Assembly: GCA_903929765.1 (NCBI GenBank)
Contig: CAIYVX010000097.1
Coordinates: 16,556 to 80,555 of the forward strand
Reading direction: 5' to 3'
Length of the DNA: 64,000 bases
Source: an uncultured Planctomycetia bacterium
GTDB taxonomy: Bacteria > Planctomycetota > Phycisphaerae > FEN-1346 > JAACEH01
This document shows, in pieces, positions 47,567 through 56,940 of this stretch. Made by a program: the position numbers and the translations under genes. The notes beneath the pieces were generated by a model. That model had not been told where the DNA came from, searched no databases, and was given only the letters and a program-made list of their open reading frames with translations. Within the stretch, counting starts at the first letter, position 1. The number at the start of each line of letters is the position of its first letter.

Positions 47567-49567
47567 CTAAACCGACGGCGCTTTTCGCGGCAAGGTGATG
47601 GTGAAGGTTGTGCCGGTCGGGCCGGCGGCCGGGTCGGCGTTGGACTGCAAGGTGATGTCTCCATGATGCATCTTAATGATACCATAAGTCACAGCCAGAC
47701 CCAGGCCGGTGCCCTGGCCGATCTGTTTGGTGGTGAAAAACGGCTCGAAGATCTTTTCGCGGTTTTCCTTGGGGATGCCAATGCCGGTGTCGGACACGGC
47801 CAGGCGGACGCGGGCGGCGTCGCCGTCGAGCGAAACCGTCAGCGTCCCCCCGTCAGGCATGGCCGCCTGAGCGTTGGAGACCAGGTTCGTCAGCACCTGA
47901 ACCAACTGATCACGGTCGACCTCGGCCGTCGGATCTTCCAGACGGCACTCGACGCGGGCGACGATATTAGCGGGTAGATGCAGGGCTTTCATGGTCCGCT
48001 CGACGAGTTGCCGCAGGTCGGTCGGTTCGAGTACCACTTTGTTCTGGCGGGCGAAGTGCAGCAAGCCGGCCACGATCTTCTTGCAGCGGTCGGCCTGATC
48101 GACGATGGTCGAGAGATCTTCGCGCAACCGGGGTTCGTTGCCGTGTTCTTCCAGCATGAGGTGTGAGTGCATGAGTACGACGCCCAGAGGATTGTTCACC
48201 TCGTGGGCGATACCGGCGGCCAGTTGCCCCATGCTGGCCAGCTTCTCCGAATGGATCAGGGCGGCCTGGGCGCTGGCCAGTTGGTCGTTGGTGACAGCCA
48301 GGTTCTTAACGGTTTTCTTCAACTCCTCGATGGTGTAGGGCAGGCACATCTCGTTTTCGGCCAGACCTTTGAAAATCGCCACGGCGTGCTCGCGGCAGGT
48401 TTCGTAGCCACAGGCGCCGCAATTAAGTTCGTCCTGGGGCGTGAACTTGCCCATGCGGGTCAGAATGGCGGAAATGTTGATGTCGTCGAGCGGCGTCGGC
48501 ATCCGCTGATCGTTGGGGATAAAGCGGCGGTGCAGATCGAGGTCGGCGCAGCGGTCCATGTTGCGCTGCCACTCGGCGCGGTCGATGGCGGCCATCCTTT
48601 GGCGGACGTACTGGCTGACGCGGGAACGGCGACGGAACAGGGCGGCCTCGGCATTCATCCCGGCCCCCATGATGCAGCCGTTGCAACAGAGGGCTTCGAG
48701 CAGCCGGACGTCGAGTTCCCCAGAGGCGAATCCTTCGAGGGCTTCGATGAACCGCCCGCGCCCTTCGGCGGCAACCACCTCGCCGGCAATCAGATCCTCT
48801 TTAATCGCGGCGGCCTGGAGCATGCCGCGGCTGATGGCGAAAAGGCCCCCCAACCCGCCGTGCGGCAGATCGAAGTCGCTTGGCGTCACGCTCTCGGGCG
48901 TGATCCCACGGGTCAGGAGCATTTCACGCAACTCCGTAAAGGTCAGGACGGCATTCACCTGACCGGCCACCGGCGGGCTGGCCGCCTCGCCCTTTTTGGC
49001 GATGCACGGGCCGACGAACACGACGCGAACATCGTCGCCGTGCAGGCGATGAATGGCCCGCGCCGCCGCGAGCATCGGCGAAACGAGCGGAGCCAGCGCC
49101 GTGACCAGGTCGGGCTGGTAGCGTTCAACGTAGCTGACCAGGGCGGGACAGGTGGTGGCAATGTAGCGTTTGTCGGTGGTCTCGACCAGGAGTTTCTGGT
49201 ACGCGCGGGCGACCAGATCGGCGCCGAAAGAAACTTCGATGACAAGCTTGAAGCCCAGCGACCGCAACATGCCGACGACACGGTGATAATCAAGGTCCGA
49301 GAATTCGGCCGGAAAGCTCGGAGCCAGTACGACCGCGACGCGATGCGGCGAGGAGAGCAGTTGCTCCACGTCGGCGATGCCGCTTTCGACACGCTTGGCC
49401 GATTGGCTGCACACGCGGATGCAGTTGCCGCAACCGATGCACCGCTCGGGGATGACCTCGGCCTGGCCGGTAGCGACGCGAATGGCCTTGGCCGGACATT
49501 CCCGGACACAGGTGTAGCAAACCCGGCATCGCTCCTGAATCGTTTGAACGAGAGACCGTGGTTGCAT
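47567..49567 (-). CDS. [FeFe]-hydrogenase-like sensory histidine kinase (2x[4Fe-4S] ferredoxin, H-cluster-like domain, CGxCGY Fe-S domain, HisKA-HATPase)
   Basis: [133 protein letters not shown]. Confidence 0.9.
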   Translation of the reverse strand: MQPRSLVQTIQERCRVCYTCVRECPAKAIRVATGQAEVIPERCIGCGNCIRVCSQSAKRVESGIADVEQLLSSPHRVAVVLAPSFPAEFSDLDYHRVVGMLRSLGFKLVIEVSFGADLVARAYQKLLVETTDKRYIATTCPALVSYVERYQPDLVTALAPLVSPMLAAARAIHRLHGDDVRVVFVGPCIAKKGEAASPPVAGQVNAVLTFTELREMLLTRGITPESVTPSDFDLPHGGLGGLFAISRGMLQAAAIKEDLIAGEVVAAEGRGRFIEALEGFASGELDVRLLEALCCNGCIMGAGMNAEAALFRRRSRVSQYVRQRMAAIDRAEWQRNMDRCADLDLHRRFIPNDQRMPTPLDDINISAILTRMGKFTPQDELNCGACGYETCREHAVAIFKGLAENEMCLPYTIEELKKTVKNLAVTNDQLASAQAALIHSEKLASMGQLAAGIAHEVNNPLGVVLMHSHLMLEEHGNEPRLREDLSTIVDQADRCKKIVAGLLHFARQNKVVLEPTDLRQLVERTMKALHLPANIVARVECRLEDPTAEVDRDQLVQVLTNLVSNAQAAMPDGGTLTVSLDGDAARVRLAVSDTGIGIPKENREKIFEPFFTTKQIGQGTGLGLAVTYGIIKMHHGDITLQSNADPAAGPTGTTFTITLPRKAPSV

Positions 49568-49592
49568 AGGACACCTCGCAACGGCCCAGTAT

Positions 49593-50015
49593 TTAGTGCG
49601 CGTGATCCGGCACCACTTCGGCTGGTTCGTTCAGGAGCCGCGCCACCGTGGAGCGAATCTCCTCAGGCCGGGCCGGCTTGTCCAGCATCGCGTCGGCCAT
49701 GAGCCAACTCTGGGCTTCGGCGCTGGCCGGCTTCAGGTCTAGGCCGGTAGCGCTGGTGACCGCCGTCAGCAAGATCACCGGCAGGCCGGGATAAAGTTTC
49801 TTCAACGTGTGGCACAGGACGATTCCGCTGTCCATGTGTTCCATCATCAGGTCCAGGATGGCCAGGTCCGGATGCACGCTGAGCAACAACTCCTCGGCTT
49901 CTTCGCGGCTGGTGGCTGTGCGCACGCCGTAGCCGGCCGACTTCAGGACAAGTCCGAGCTGTTCCAGGGCGTCCTCGTCGTCGTCGACCAGAACAACGAT
50001 CTTCTCTTTGCTCAT
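49593..50015 (-). CDS. Stand-alone response regulator receiver protein
   Basis: KIVVLVDDDEDALEQLGLVLKSAGYGVRTA...LAILDLMMEHMDSGIVLC...VILLTAV...LDKPARPEEI. Confidence 0.85.
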   Translation of the reverse strand: MSKEKIVVLVDDDEDALEQLGLVLKSAGYGVRTATSREEAEELLLSVHPDLAILDLMMEHMDSGIVLCHTLKKLYPGLPVILLTAVTSATGLDLKPASAEAQSWLMADAMLDKPARPEEIRSTVARLLNEPAEVVPDHAH

Positions 50016-51736
50016 ATCACTGTCTCCCGTTTGGCATAATGCGTGTGCAGCAACTTGTGGCTCTTCTCGCCCAGCGGCCGGCCGAGGAAATCGTCATAGA
50101 GCCGTTTGACCTCCGTGTTTTTGTGCGAGACGCGGACGGCCTCGCTACGGTCGATCTTGTAGAGAGCCTGCATGCGAGCCTTGGCAGCCTCCGGGTCAGC
50201 CCCCAGGGGCTGACCGCCGCCGTTGATGCAACCGCCGGGGCAGGTCATCACTTCGATAAAGTGTAGATCTTTGCGTCCCGCCTTAAGCTGTTCAAGCAGT
50301 TGCCGGGCGTTGCCCAGGCCGCTGACGACCGCAGCGCCGACTTCCAGGTCGCCGATTTTGGCCCGCAGTTCCTTGATCCCCTTGGCGCCGCGCAGGGGAC
50401 GAATCTCGAGGTTCTCCAGTTCCTTGCCGGTCAACAGGAAGTGGGCCGTGCGAACCGCCGCCTCCATAACACCGCCGGAGGCGCCGAAGATTTTCCCGGC
50501 GGTGGTCCGTTCGCCGAACGGCGTGTCAGCCGTCTCGCTTTCGAGGGCCATCAGGTCGAGGCCGAACCGGCGGATCAGTTCCCCCAGTTCGCGCGTGGTC
50601 AGGACGTAGTCGACGTCCGGCACATGGTTGGGGGCCATTTCGGGACGCTCGGCCTCGAACTTCTTGGCCGTACAGGGCATAATCGAAACGCTGATGACGT
50701 TGGCCGGATCGAGCTTCTGGTTCGGCGCCCAGAAACCCTTGATGATCGCCCCCATCATCTGCTGCGGACTCTTGCACGACGAGAGGTTCGGCATGAAGTC
50801 GGGGTAGAAGGTCTCCACGAACTTGATCCACCCGGGCGAACAACTGGTCATCATCGGCAGCACCCCGCCCGTGGCCACGCGGTGGGCCAACTCGGAGGCC
50901 TCTTCCATGATCGTCAGGTCGGCGGTGAAGGAAGTGTCGAAGACGCGGGCGAAACCCATGCGCCGGAAGGCGGCAACCATCTTGCCGTCGACGTCGAGGC
51001 CGGCCTTGATCCCAAATTCTTCGGCCAGTTGGACCGACACGCTCGGCGCATGCTGCACGACCACGGTTTTGCTCGGATCGGCGAGCGCGGCGACCACCGC
51101 TTCGACGTTGGAGTGTTCGGTCAGAGCGCCGGTAGGACAGACCAGGATGCACTGGCCGCAGTTGACGCAACTCGAAACGTTCAGGCCGCGGTCAAAGGCC
51201 GTGGCCACGGTGGTCTTTGACCCGCGGCCGATGAAATCGATGGCCGCCACGCCCTGAATTTCCTCGCAGACCCGCACGCACCGGCCGCAGAGTACACACT
51301 TGTCCGGGTCGCGCGTGATCGACGGGCTGGAGATGTCGAGCGGTCGATCATTCCTGGCCCCGCGATAGGTTCGTTGCCGCACGCCCAGGTCGCGGGCCAG
51401 CGTCTGGAGGTCGCACTTGCCACTGCGGGCGCAGTACAGACAATCGTCCGGGTGGTTCGAGAGGAGCAACTCGACGATCGTCTTGCGGGCCTCCAGGACG
51501 CGCGGCGTGCGGGTCTTGACCTTCATCCCCGCCGAAGCAGGGAACGAACAACTCGGCACCAGGCCCGGCGCCCCCTCTACCTCCACCACGCACAGCCGGC
51601 AAGCGCCCGTGGGCGACAGGCCTTCCATGTGGCAGAGCGTCGGCACGTTGACTCCCTCGCGCCGCAGGGCGCCGAGGATCGTCTCGCCGTCCCTGGCCTC
51701 GATCGTCTTGCCATCAGCTTCAAACTGTATCATCAT
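50012..51736 (-). CDS. hydA: [FeFe]-hydrogenase catalytic subunit HydA (NAD(P)-linked/bifurcating type)
   Basis: N-terminal 2Fe-2S (CHMEGLSPTGACRLC), [4Fe-4S] motifs, TSCSPGWIKFVE...SSCKSPQQMMG, MPCTAKKFEAERPE, EVMTCPGGCINGGGQP. Confidence 0.93.
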   Translation of the reverse strand: MMIQFEADGKTIEARDGETILGALRREGVNVPTLCHMEGLSPTGACRLCVVEVEGAPGLVPSCSFPASAGMKVKTRTPRVLEARKTIVELLLSNHPDDCLYCARSGKCDLQTLARDLGVRQRTYRGARNDRPLDISSPSITRDPDKCVLCGRCVRVCEEIQGVAAIDFIGRGSKTTVATAFDRGLNVSSCVNCGQCILVCPTGALTEHSNVEAVVAALADPSKTVVVQHAPSVSVQLAEEFGIKAGLDVDGKMVAAFRRMGFARVFDTSFTADLTIMEEASELAHRVATGGVLPMMTSCSPGWIKFVETFYPDFMPNLSSCKSPQQMMGAIIKGFWAPNQKLDPANVISVSIMPCTAKKFEAERPEMAPNHVPDVDYVLTTRELGELIRRFGLDLMALESETADTPFGERTTAGKIFGASGGVMEAAVRTAHFLLTGKELENLEIRPLRGAKGIKELRAKIGDLEVGAAVVSGLGNARQLLEQLKAGRKDLHFIEVMTCPGGCINGGGQPLGADPEAAKARMQALYKIDRSEAVRVSHKNTEVKRLYDDFLGRPLGEKSHKLLHTHYAKRETVI

Positions 51737-51761
51737 TCCACTCCTTTTGATGTTTCTTCTT

Positions 51762-51907
51762 CACCCCTCTCCCTTGGGAGAGGGTGGCCCTTTTTAGGGC
51801 TGGGTGAGGGGTTTCGCTCTCGACCTCATGGCGGCAAACCACGCCGCCAGGCCACCCACCGTCGCTCCTACTTTCTACTTTTTACTATTACCTTTTAACT
51901 TTTTACT
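51762..51907. repeat. Composite three-part repeat between hydB::gltD and hydA
   Basis: cacccctctcccttgggagagggtggccctttttagggctgggtgaggggttt + catggcggcaaaccacgccgccaggccaccc + T-rich tract ctttctactttttactattaccttttaactttttac. Confidence 0.8.
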
Positions 51908-51912
51908 TGCTG

Positions 51913-54900
51913 TTAATCCGGCTGCGTAAACTCCAGGTCGCACCTCATGCACCGGCAGGCTTCCGTCCTGGCCGCCTGCTCCGAGAGGCACAATTCGACT
52001 TCGTCAAAACTCTTCGACCGTTTGGCCACGGCCAGGTGCGGCACTGCGGCCCGGTCAACAGGCTTCGCGTCCTCGTCGTCCAGGGCGACCGGCGGGACAA
52101 AAACCTCCGGTAACGTCGTCTTCGGTACCACCCGCATAAGCTTACCCTGAATGAAACGGTCGATCATCACGGCCGCATTTTTACCCGCCGCAATGGCCCC
52201 GATAACTGTGCCCGGCCCGGTCACTACGTCGCCACCGGCAAAGACGCCCGGACGGTCGGTCATCCAAGACTCGGTGTTGATGGCCGGCGTGTTCCACTTG
52301 GTGCGGCCGATGCCATCAAGGCCAGCCGTCTCCGGCTCCTCGCTGATGGCCACGACTAGCGTGTCGAGTTCCACGTCAAATTCCGTGCCCGGAACCGGGA
52401 CCGGCTTCTGCCGGCCGGAAGCGTCGCGCTCGCTCAGCTTGTTGCGAATGAACTTCATTCCGCTCAGTTTGCCGTCCTTATCGTGAACCGCGACCGGGGC
52501 CACCAATTCCTCGATCTTGATTCCTTCGGCCAGCGCCGCCTCGATTTCCTCGGCGTAAGCCGGCATCTCCTCGCACGTCCGCCGATAGAAGACCGTCACG
52601 CTCTTCGCGCCCTTCTGGCGGAAGGCCACGCGAGCCGCGTCCATGGCTGAGTTGCCCCCGCCGATGATCCCGACGCGACCGGCGCCCAACTCCTGCCCAT
52701 GCAGATTGTGAGCCTTCAGGAACCGGATGCCGGGAATCACGCCTTGAACATCCTCGCCCGGCAGGCCGAGGCCTTTGCTCTGGTGCGAACCGAGGGCCAG
52801 ATAGACCGCCTTGTAGCCGTCCTTGAGCAACCCGTCGATGGTCACGTCCGGCCCGAGCGTCGTGTTGTAGCGCACCTCGATGTTCTGGTTCAGCAGCAGG
52901 GAGATTTCCTGGTCGAGTTTTTCGCGCGGCAGACGGTAAGCCGGAATGGCCGCCGTAAGCAGACCGCCGGCGCGGGCCTCTCGCTCAAAGACGGTCACGC
53001 GATAACCGAGTTGCGAAAGGGCATTAGCCGCCGTCAGGCCCGACGGGCCGGCCCCGATCACGGCGACTCGCGCCGCGTTGGCCTGAGCCGGTTCCACCTG
53101 GGGCGCCAGTGCCGCCGCATCGACCGTTTCGACCACAAATCGTTTGAGCATTCGCACGCCGACCGGTTGTCCGCCGCTAGCCCCGGCGCGGCAAGTCTGT
53201 TCGCATGGATGGTGGCAGACGCGGGCACAGGCCGACGGGAACGGATGAGCCGCGCGGATCACACGGTAGGCGTCGTTGTACTCGCCCCGGGCGATGTGGG
53301 CCACATAGCGCCAGGCCTCGGTTCCCGCCGGGCAACTGTTCTGGCACGGTGCGCCGACCAGTTCCTTGCAGGTTCCCGCCGGGCACTGGCGATCAAACAC
53401 GTGGGCCTCATACTCGCTGCGGAACCATTTCAGCGTGCTCAGCACCGGGTTCGGCGCGGTCTGGCCCAGGCCGCAGAGGCTTGTGGCTTTGATCATCTCG
53501 CCCAGCTTCTGAAGTTCCATGATGCCTCGGAGACGTAGGAGAGCGTCGAGCGGCTCTTCCTTGTTCCGCGGCCGGCAGATGGCCTGGAGTATTTCGAGCA
53601 TGCGCCGCGTGCCCTCGCGGCAGGGAATGCACTTGCCGCAGCTCTCCGATTGGATGAACTCCATGAAAAACTTGGCAAAATCGACCATGCACTGCGACTC
53701 GTCCACGACCACTAGACCGCCGGAGCCCATGATTGTGCCGAACTTCTTGAGAGCTTCGTAGTCGGTCGGGATGTCAAGCTCGGCCTCCGGGACGCAGCCG
53801 CCGGACGGGCCGCCGATCTGGACGGCCTTGCATTTGCGCCCGCCGAGAATGCCCCCGCCGATTTCGTGAACCACCCGGCGAAGTGTCGTGCCCATGGGCA
53901 CTTCCGCCAGGCCGGTCCGCCGGACCATGCCGGACAGGGCGAAGACCTTGGTGCCCTTGCTGCCGGCTGTGCCGAGAGCGGCAAACCAATCGGCGCCGCG
54001 GTCGAGAATGAGCGGCAAGTTGGCCAGAGTTTCGACGTTGTTAATGACCGTCGGCAGGCCGAACAGCCCTTTGACCGCCGGGTACGGCGGTCGCGGCCGA
54101 GGCATGCCGCGCTTGCCTTCGATGGAATGGATCAGGGCGGTCTCTTCGCCACAGACGAAGGCGCCGGCCCCCATCTTGATGACGATCTTCACGTCGTTGC
54201 CGCTGTCGAGGATGTTCTCTCCCAGGAGTCCGTAAGCCTGGGCCTGGGCCATGGCCTCGGTCAGGCGGCGGACGGCCACAGGATATTCGGCTCGGATATA
54301 AATGTACGCCTTGGTGGCCCCGATGGCATAGGCGGCGATCAGGATGCCTTCGAGCAGCCGGTGCGGATCGCTTTCCCCGACGGCGCGGTCCATGAAGGCC
54401 CCCGGATCGCCCTCGTCGGCGTTGCAGATCAGATATTTCTGCTGACCGTCGGCGGCACGGGCGAACTTCCATTTCTTGCCGGTGGGGAATCCACCGCCGC
54501 CACGACCTCGCAGGCCGCTCTGTTCCACCAACGTGCAAACCTCGTCGGGCGTCATGGTGCGGAAAACTTTGGCAATCGCCGAGTAGCCGCCCCAGGCAAT
54601 GTATTCGTCGATGCTGCCGGGATCGATGATGCCACTCGTGGCCAGGACGATGCGCCGCTGGTGCATCAGGAACGGATGGTCATCGAGGTTGGGCACGTCG
54701 GTCCAGGGCTTCAGGCCGATGCTGCGGAACTGGCCGAGAGCCAGCGCGGCGGGCGGACGACCGGCAAAAACGGCGTCGAGCAGCGCGGCCACGTTATCGG
54801 CAGTGACGTTGCCGAAGCTGACCCGCGTGCGGCCGGGAAGCTGCACGTCGACGATCGGTTCCTCGGAACAGAGACCGATGCAGCCGACTTCGATCAACTC

Positions 54901-55176
54901 GGCGTCCTTCTTTTGGTGAGCCACATAGTCCCGAATGGCTTCCAACGTCTTGCCGGCCCCGGCCCCCAGGCCGCAGGTGCCCGTGCCGACGAAAATGACC
55001 GGTCGGGCAACGTCGTCGCGGCGGAGTTGCCCCAGGAGGCTATCGACTTTGTCCTGTCCGGCGGCTCGGGCGGTTCCGAAAAGCCCGGCCTTCACACCGT
55101 CCAGCAGCGTGGCCTCGACCGGACGCGGGCCTTCCCAGCACCGGCCGAGGGTGGCATTTGATTCAGTTTTGTGCAT
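51913..55176 (-). CDS. HydB/NuoF-like NAD(P)H-binding flavoprotein fused to a GltD-like NADPH oxidoreductase
   Basis: GLRGRGGGGFPTGKKWKFAR...YLICNADEGDPGAFMDRAV...ESCGKCIPCREGTRRMLEIL then CPAGTEAWRYVAHIARGEYNDAYRVI...CARVCHHPCEQTCRAG...VAVIGAGPSGLTAANALSQLGYRVTVFERE...GVFAGGDVVTGPGTVIGAIAAGKNAA, one continuous 1087-aa ORF. Confidence 0.92.
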   Translation of the reverse strand: MHKTESNATLGRCWEGPRPVEATLLDGVKAGLFGTARAAGQDKVDSLLGQLRRDDVARPVIFVGTGTCGLGAGAGKTLEAIRDYVAHQKKDAELIEVGCIGLCSEEPIVDVQLPGRTRVSFGNVTADNVAALLDAVFAGRPPAALALGQFRSIGLKPWTDVPNLDDHPFLMHQRRIVLATSGIIDPGSIDEYIAWGGYSAIAKVFRTMTPDEVCTLVEQSGLRGRGGGGFPTGKKWKFARAADGQQKYLICNADEGDPGAFMDRAVGESDPHRLLEGILIAAYAIGATKAYIYIRAEYPVAVRRLTEAMAQAQAYGLLGENILDSGNDVKIVIKMGAGAFVCGEETALIHSIEGKRGMPRPRPPYPAVKGLFGLPTVINNVETLANLPLILDRGADWFAALGTAGSKGTKVFALSGMVRRTGLAEVPMGTTLRRVVHEIGGGILGGRKCKAVQIGGPSGGCVPEAELDIPTDYEALKKFGTIMGSGGLVVVDESQCMVDFAKFFMEFIQSESCGKCIPCREGTRRMLEILQAICRPRNKEEPLDALLRLRGIMELQKLGEMIKATSLCGLGQTAPNPVLSTLKWFRSEYEAHVFDRQCPAGTCKELVGAPCQNSCPAGTEAWRYVAHIARGEYNDAYRVIRAAHPFPSACARVCHHPCEQTCRAGASGGQPVGVRMLKRFVVETVDAAALAPQVEPAQANAARVAVIGAGPSGLTAANALSQLGYRVTVFEREARAGGLLTAAIPAYRLPREKLDQEISLLLNQNIEVRYNTTLGPDVTIDGLLKDGYKAVYLALGSHQSKGLGLPGEDVQGVIPGIRFLKAHNLHGQELGAGRVGIIGGGNSAMDAARVAFRQKGAKSVTVFYRRTCEEMPAYAEEIEAALAEGIKIEELVAPVAVHDKDGKLSGMKFIRNKLSERDASGRQKPVPVPGTEFDVELDTLVVAISEEPETAGLDGIGRTKWNTPAINTESWMTDRPGVFAGGDVVTGPGTVIGAIAAGKNAAVMIDRFIQGKLMRVVPKTTLPEVFVPPVALDDEDAKPVDRAAVPHLAVAKRSKSFDEVELCLSEQAARTEACRCMRCDLEFTQPD

Positions 55177-55645
55177 GTTCCAACTCCTTCTGACGACAGT
55201 CTTCGACGATCTTGGCGAACTTCCGCGACGACACGGCCGCGTGGAATTCGCCGTTCAGGTTCACCACCGGTCCCAGGCCGCAGGCGCCCATGCAGGCGAC
55301 GATCTCCAGGCTGAACAGCTTGTCGCGCGAGGTCTCGCCGGGTTTGAGCTTGAGCAACTTGACTGCTGAATCCAGCAGCTTCTGCGAGCCTTTGACGTGA
55401 CAGGCCGTGCCGCGGCAGAGCATGACGTGATACTTGCCTTTGGGCGTGAAGCGAAACTGGTTGTAGAAGGTGGCCACGCCGAAAATCTTGCTGGCCGGCA
55501 GATTCAAATGGCGGCCGATCCGCGTCACCGCCTCGCGCGACAGGTAGCCCTGGGCCTCCTGGACTTCCTGGAGGATGGGAATCAGGGCATCGCGTTTGGC
55601 GCCCGCATGCTTCTTGAGGATTGCTTCCAGATCCATCGTGCTCAC
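55163..55645 (-). CDS. NuoE-like thioredoxin-fold [2Fe-2S] subunit (HydC)
   Basis: ILQEVQEAQGYLSREAVTRIGRHLNLPASKIFGVATFYNQFRFTPKGKYHVMLCRGTACHVKGSQKLLD...CMGACGLGPVVNLNGEFH. Confidence 0.93.
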   Translation of the reverse strand: MSTMDLEAILKKHAGAKRDALIPILQEVQEAQGYLSREAVTRIGRHLNLPASKIFGVATFYNQFRFTPKGKYHVMLCRGTACHVKGSQKLLDSAVKLLKLKPGETSRDKLFSLEIVACMGACGLGPVVNLNGEFHAAVSSRKFAKIVEDCRQKELEHAQN

Positions 55646-56331
55646 TGCTGATCTCCTTTGGCTGTTTCCAAAACTCTGCTGTTCTCCTGCTCTACTATCT
55701 CGGCCGCCTGCAGCCGCGCCCCCTGACGGGCAAAATACGCCACTTTTTCCAAAGACATTGTCATATCAATGTCTTCGACGTAAACTCCGGCCGGAACTTT
55801 GAGCGGCGCCGGGGCAAAATTCAGAATGCCCCTGAATCCGGCCCGGACCATGTTCTCGGCGACATTTTGCGCTGCGGCGGCCGGGACGGCCAGAATGCCC
55901 AGGCGGATGTCGTTCTCTCGGGCTACGGTTTCAAGTTCTTCCACCGAATAGCAGCGACAGCCGTGAATGACCCGGCCGATCTTGTTCTCATCCACGTCAA
56001 AGGCGGCGACGATCGAAAGGTTCGGTCGACGACCGGTGAAATAGGACAAAATGGCCCGGCCCAGATTTCCGATTCCGAACAGAGCGGCGGCCTGACCCGT
56101 CTGGTCATCTAAAAAATTACCGATTGATTTCGTCAATTCCGACACGTCATAACCGTGAGTTGAAGAGCCCATGTACCCAACCGCCATCAAATCACGACGG
56201 ACCTGCGCTGGAGTGGCTCCGGCCATGGCTGCTAACTGGTGAGAATAGACGTTCCTAGTGCCCTGACCGGCCAGGCCGTTGAGCAATCGACGATAGAGGC
56301 TGAGCCTTCCCACCGTTCTATGTGATACCAC
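55642..56331 (-). CDS. rex: Redox-sensing transcriptional repressor Rex
   Basis: RTVGRLSLYRRLLNGLAGQGTRNVYSHQLAAMAGATPAQVRRDLMAVGYMGSSTHGYDVSELTKSIGNFL...AALFGIGNLGRAILSYFT. Confidence 0.93.
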   Translation of the reverse strand: MVSHRTVGRLSLYRRLLNGLAGQGTRNVYSHQLAAMAGATPAQVRRDLMAVGYMGSSTHGYDVSELTKSIGNFLDDQTGQAAALFGIGNLGRAILSYFTGRRPNLSIVAAFDVDENKIGRVIHGCRCYSVEELETVARENDIRLGILAVPAAAAQNVAENMVRAGFRGILNFAPAPLKVPAGVYVEDIDMTMSLEKVAYFARQGARLQAAEIVEQENSRVLETAKGDQQ

Positions 56332-56397
56332 GGCCCACCTCCTTTCTACTTACCAAACGAAAACAAACATAGTCCCACATAGTGAATCAGATCACGG

Positions 56398-56415
56398 CGT
56401 GAATAAATTCACAAG
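56398..56415 (-). promoter_or_regulatory. Rex operator (ROP) upstream of rex-hyd operon
   Basis: GCGTGAA-TAAA-TTCACAA (minus strand TTGTGAA-TTTA-TTCACGC); matches TTGTGAA-N4-TTCACAA except at two terminal bases. Confidence 0.75.
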
Positions 56416-56940
56416 GAATTCTATCCGGCGGTACTCCTATGTCAAGTAAAATAATGTGATGTCTGAACCGGCCTCGGCCCGTTCGACGGGAAGAACAATA
56501 CCTGGAGGAATCAACCATTGAGAAAACGCCACCAACCCCGGAGATTGCGGAGGCGGTGGCGTCTTTGAATTTACTGGCGGAGAGGGAGGGAGACGGGCTG
56601 CGTATTTTTGTAACTTGTTGTCCTGCTGGGAGTTGCGTCGTAAGTCTTTGGCCGGCAAGAAGTTGCGTTTTCATCCCAGATCACTCATTGTCATCCACGA
56701 TCACGCAGGATAATCGAATTTTACCCCTCAGTTTACACAAAGTTTTCACAACAGCAGGCGAAGAAAAACCGTCTTGTAGTCAACGGTGCATCCGGATTAC
56801 CCCAGAATTGCATAGTGGAAGTCAATCCAGAGAATGTGCTATAGCCGAAGGGGGGCGCGGCAGTCAAGCAGATCTCAGCCACCGATTTCTACGTTACCTC
56901 ACAGGCTTCACCGAGGCAACTTTTGTTCTGCCAAACGTCG

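Noticed and set aside
48167-49702. 511-aa plus-strand ORF
   Set aside because: Antisense to the hydrogenase-like kinase; no recognisable domain.
53866-55161. 431-aa plus-strand ORF
   Set aside because: Antisense to hydB::gltD; shadow composition.
56387-56674. 95-aa minus-strand ORF between rex and hip genes
   Set aside because: Overlaps the Rex operator and a hairpin; low-complexity translation, no family match.
56734-56756. Second Rex-like half site (ttttcacaa)
   Set aside because: Lacks the inverted partner TTGTGAA at the right spacing.
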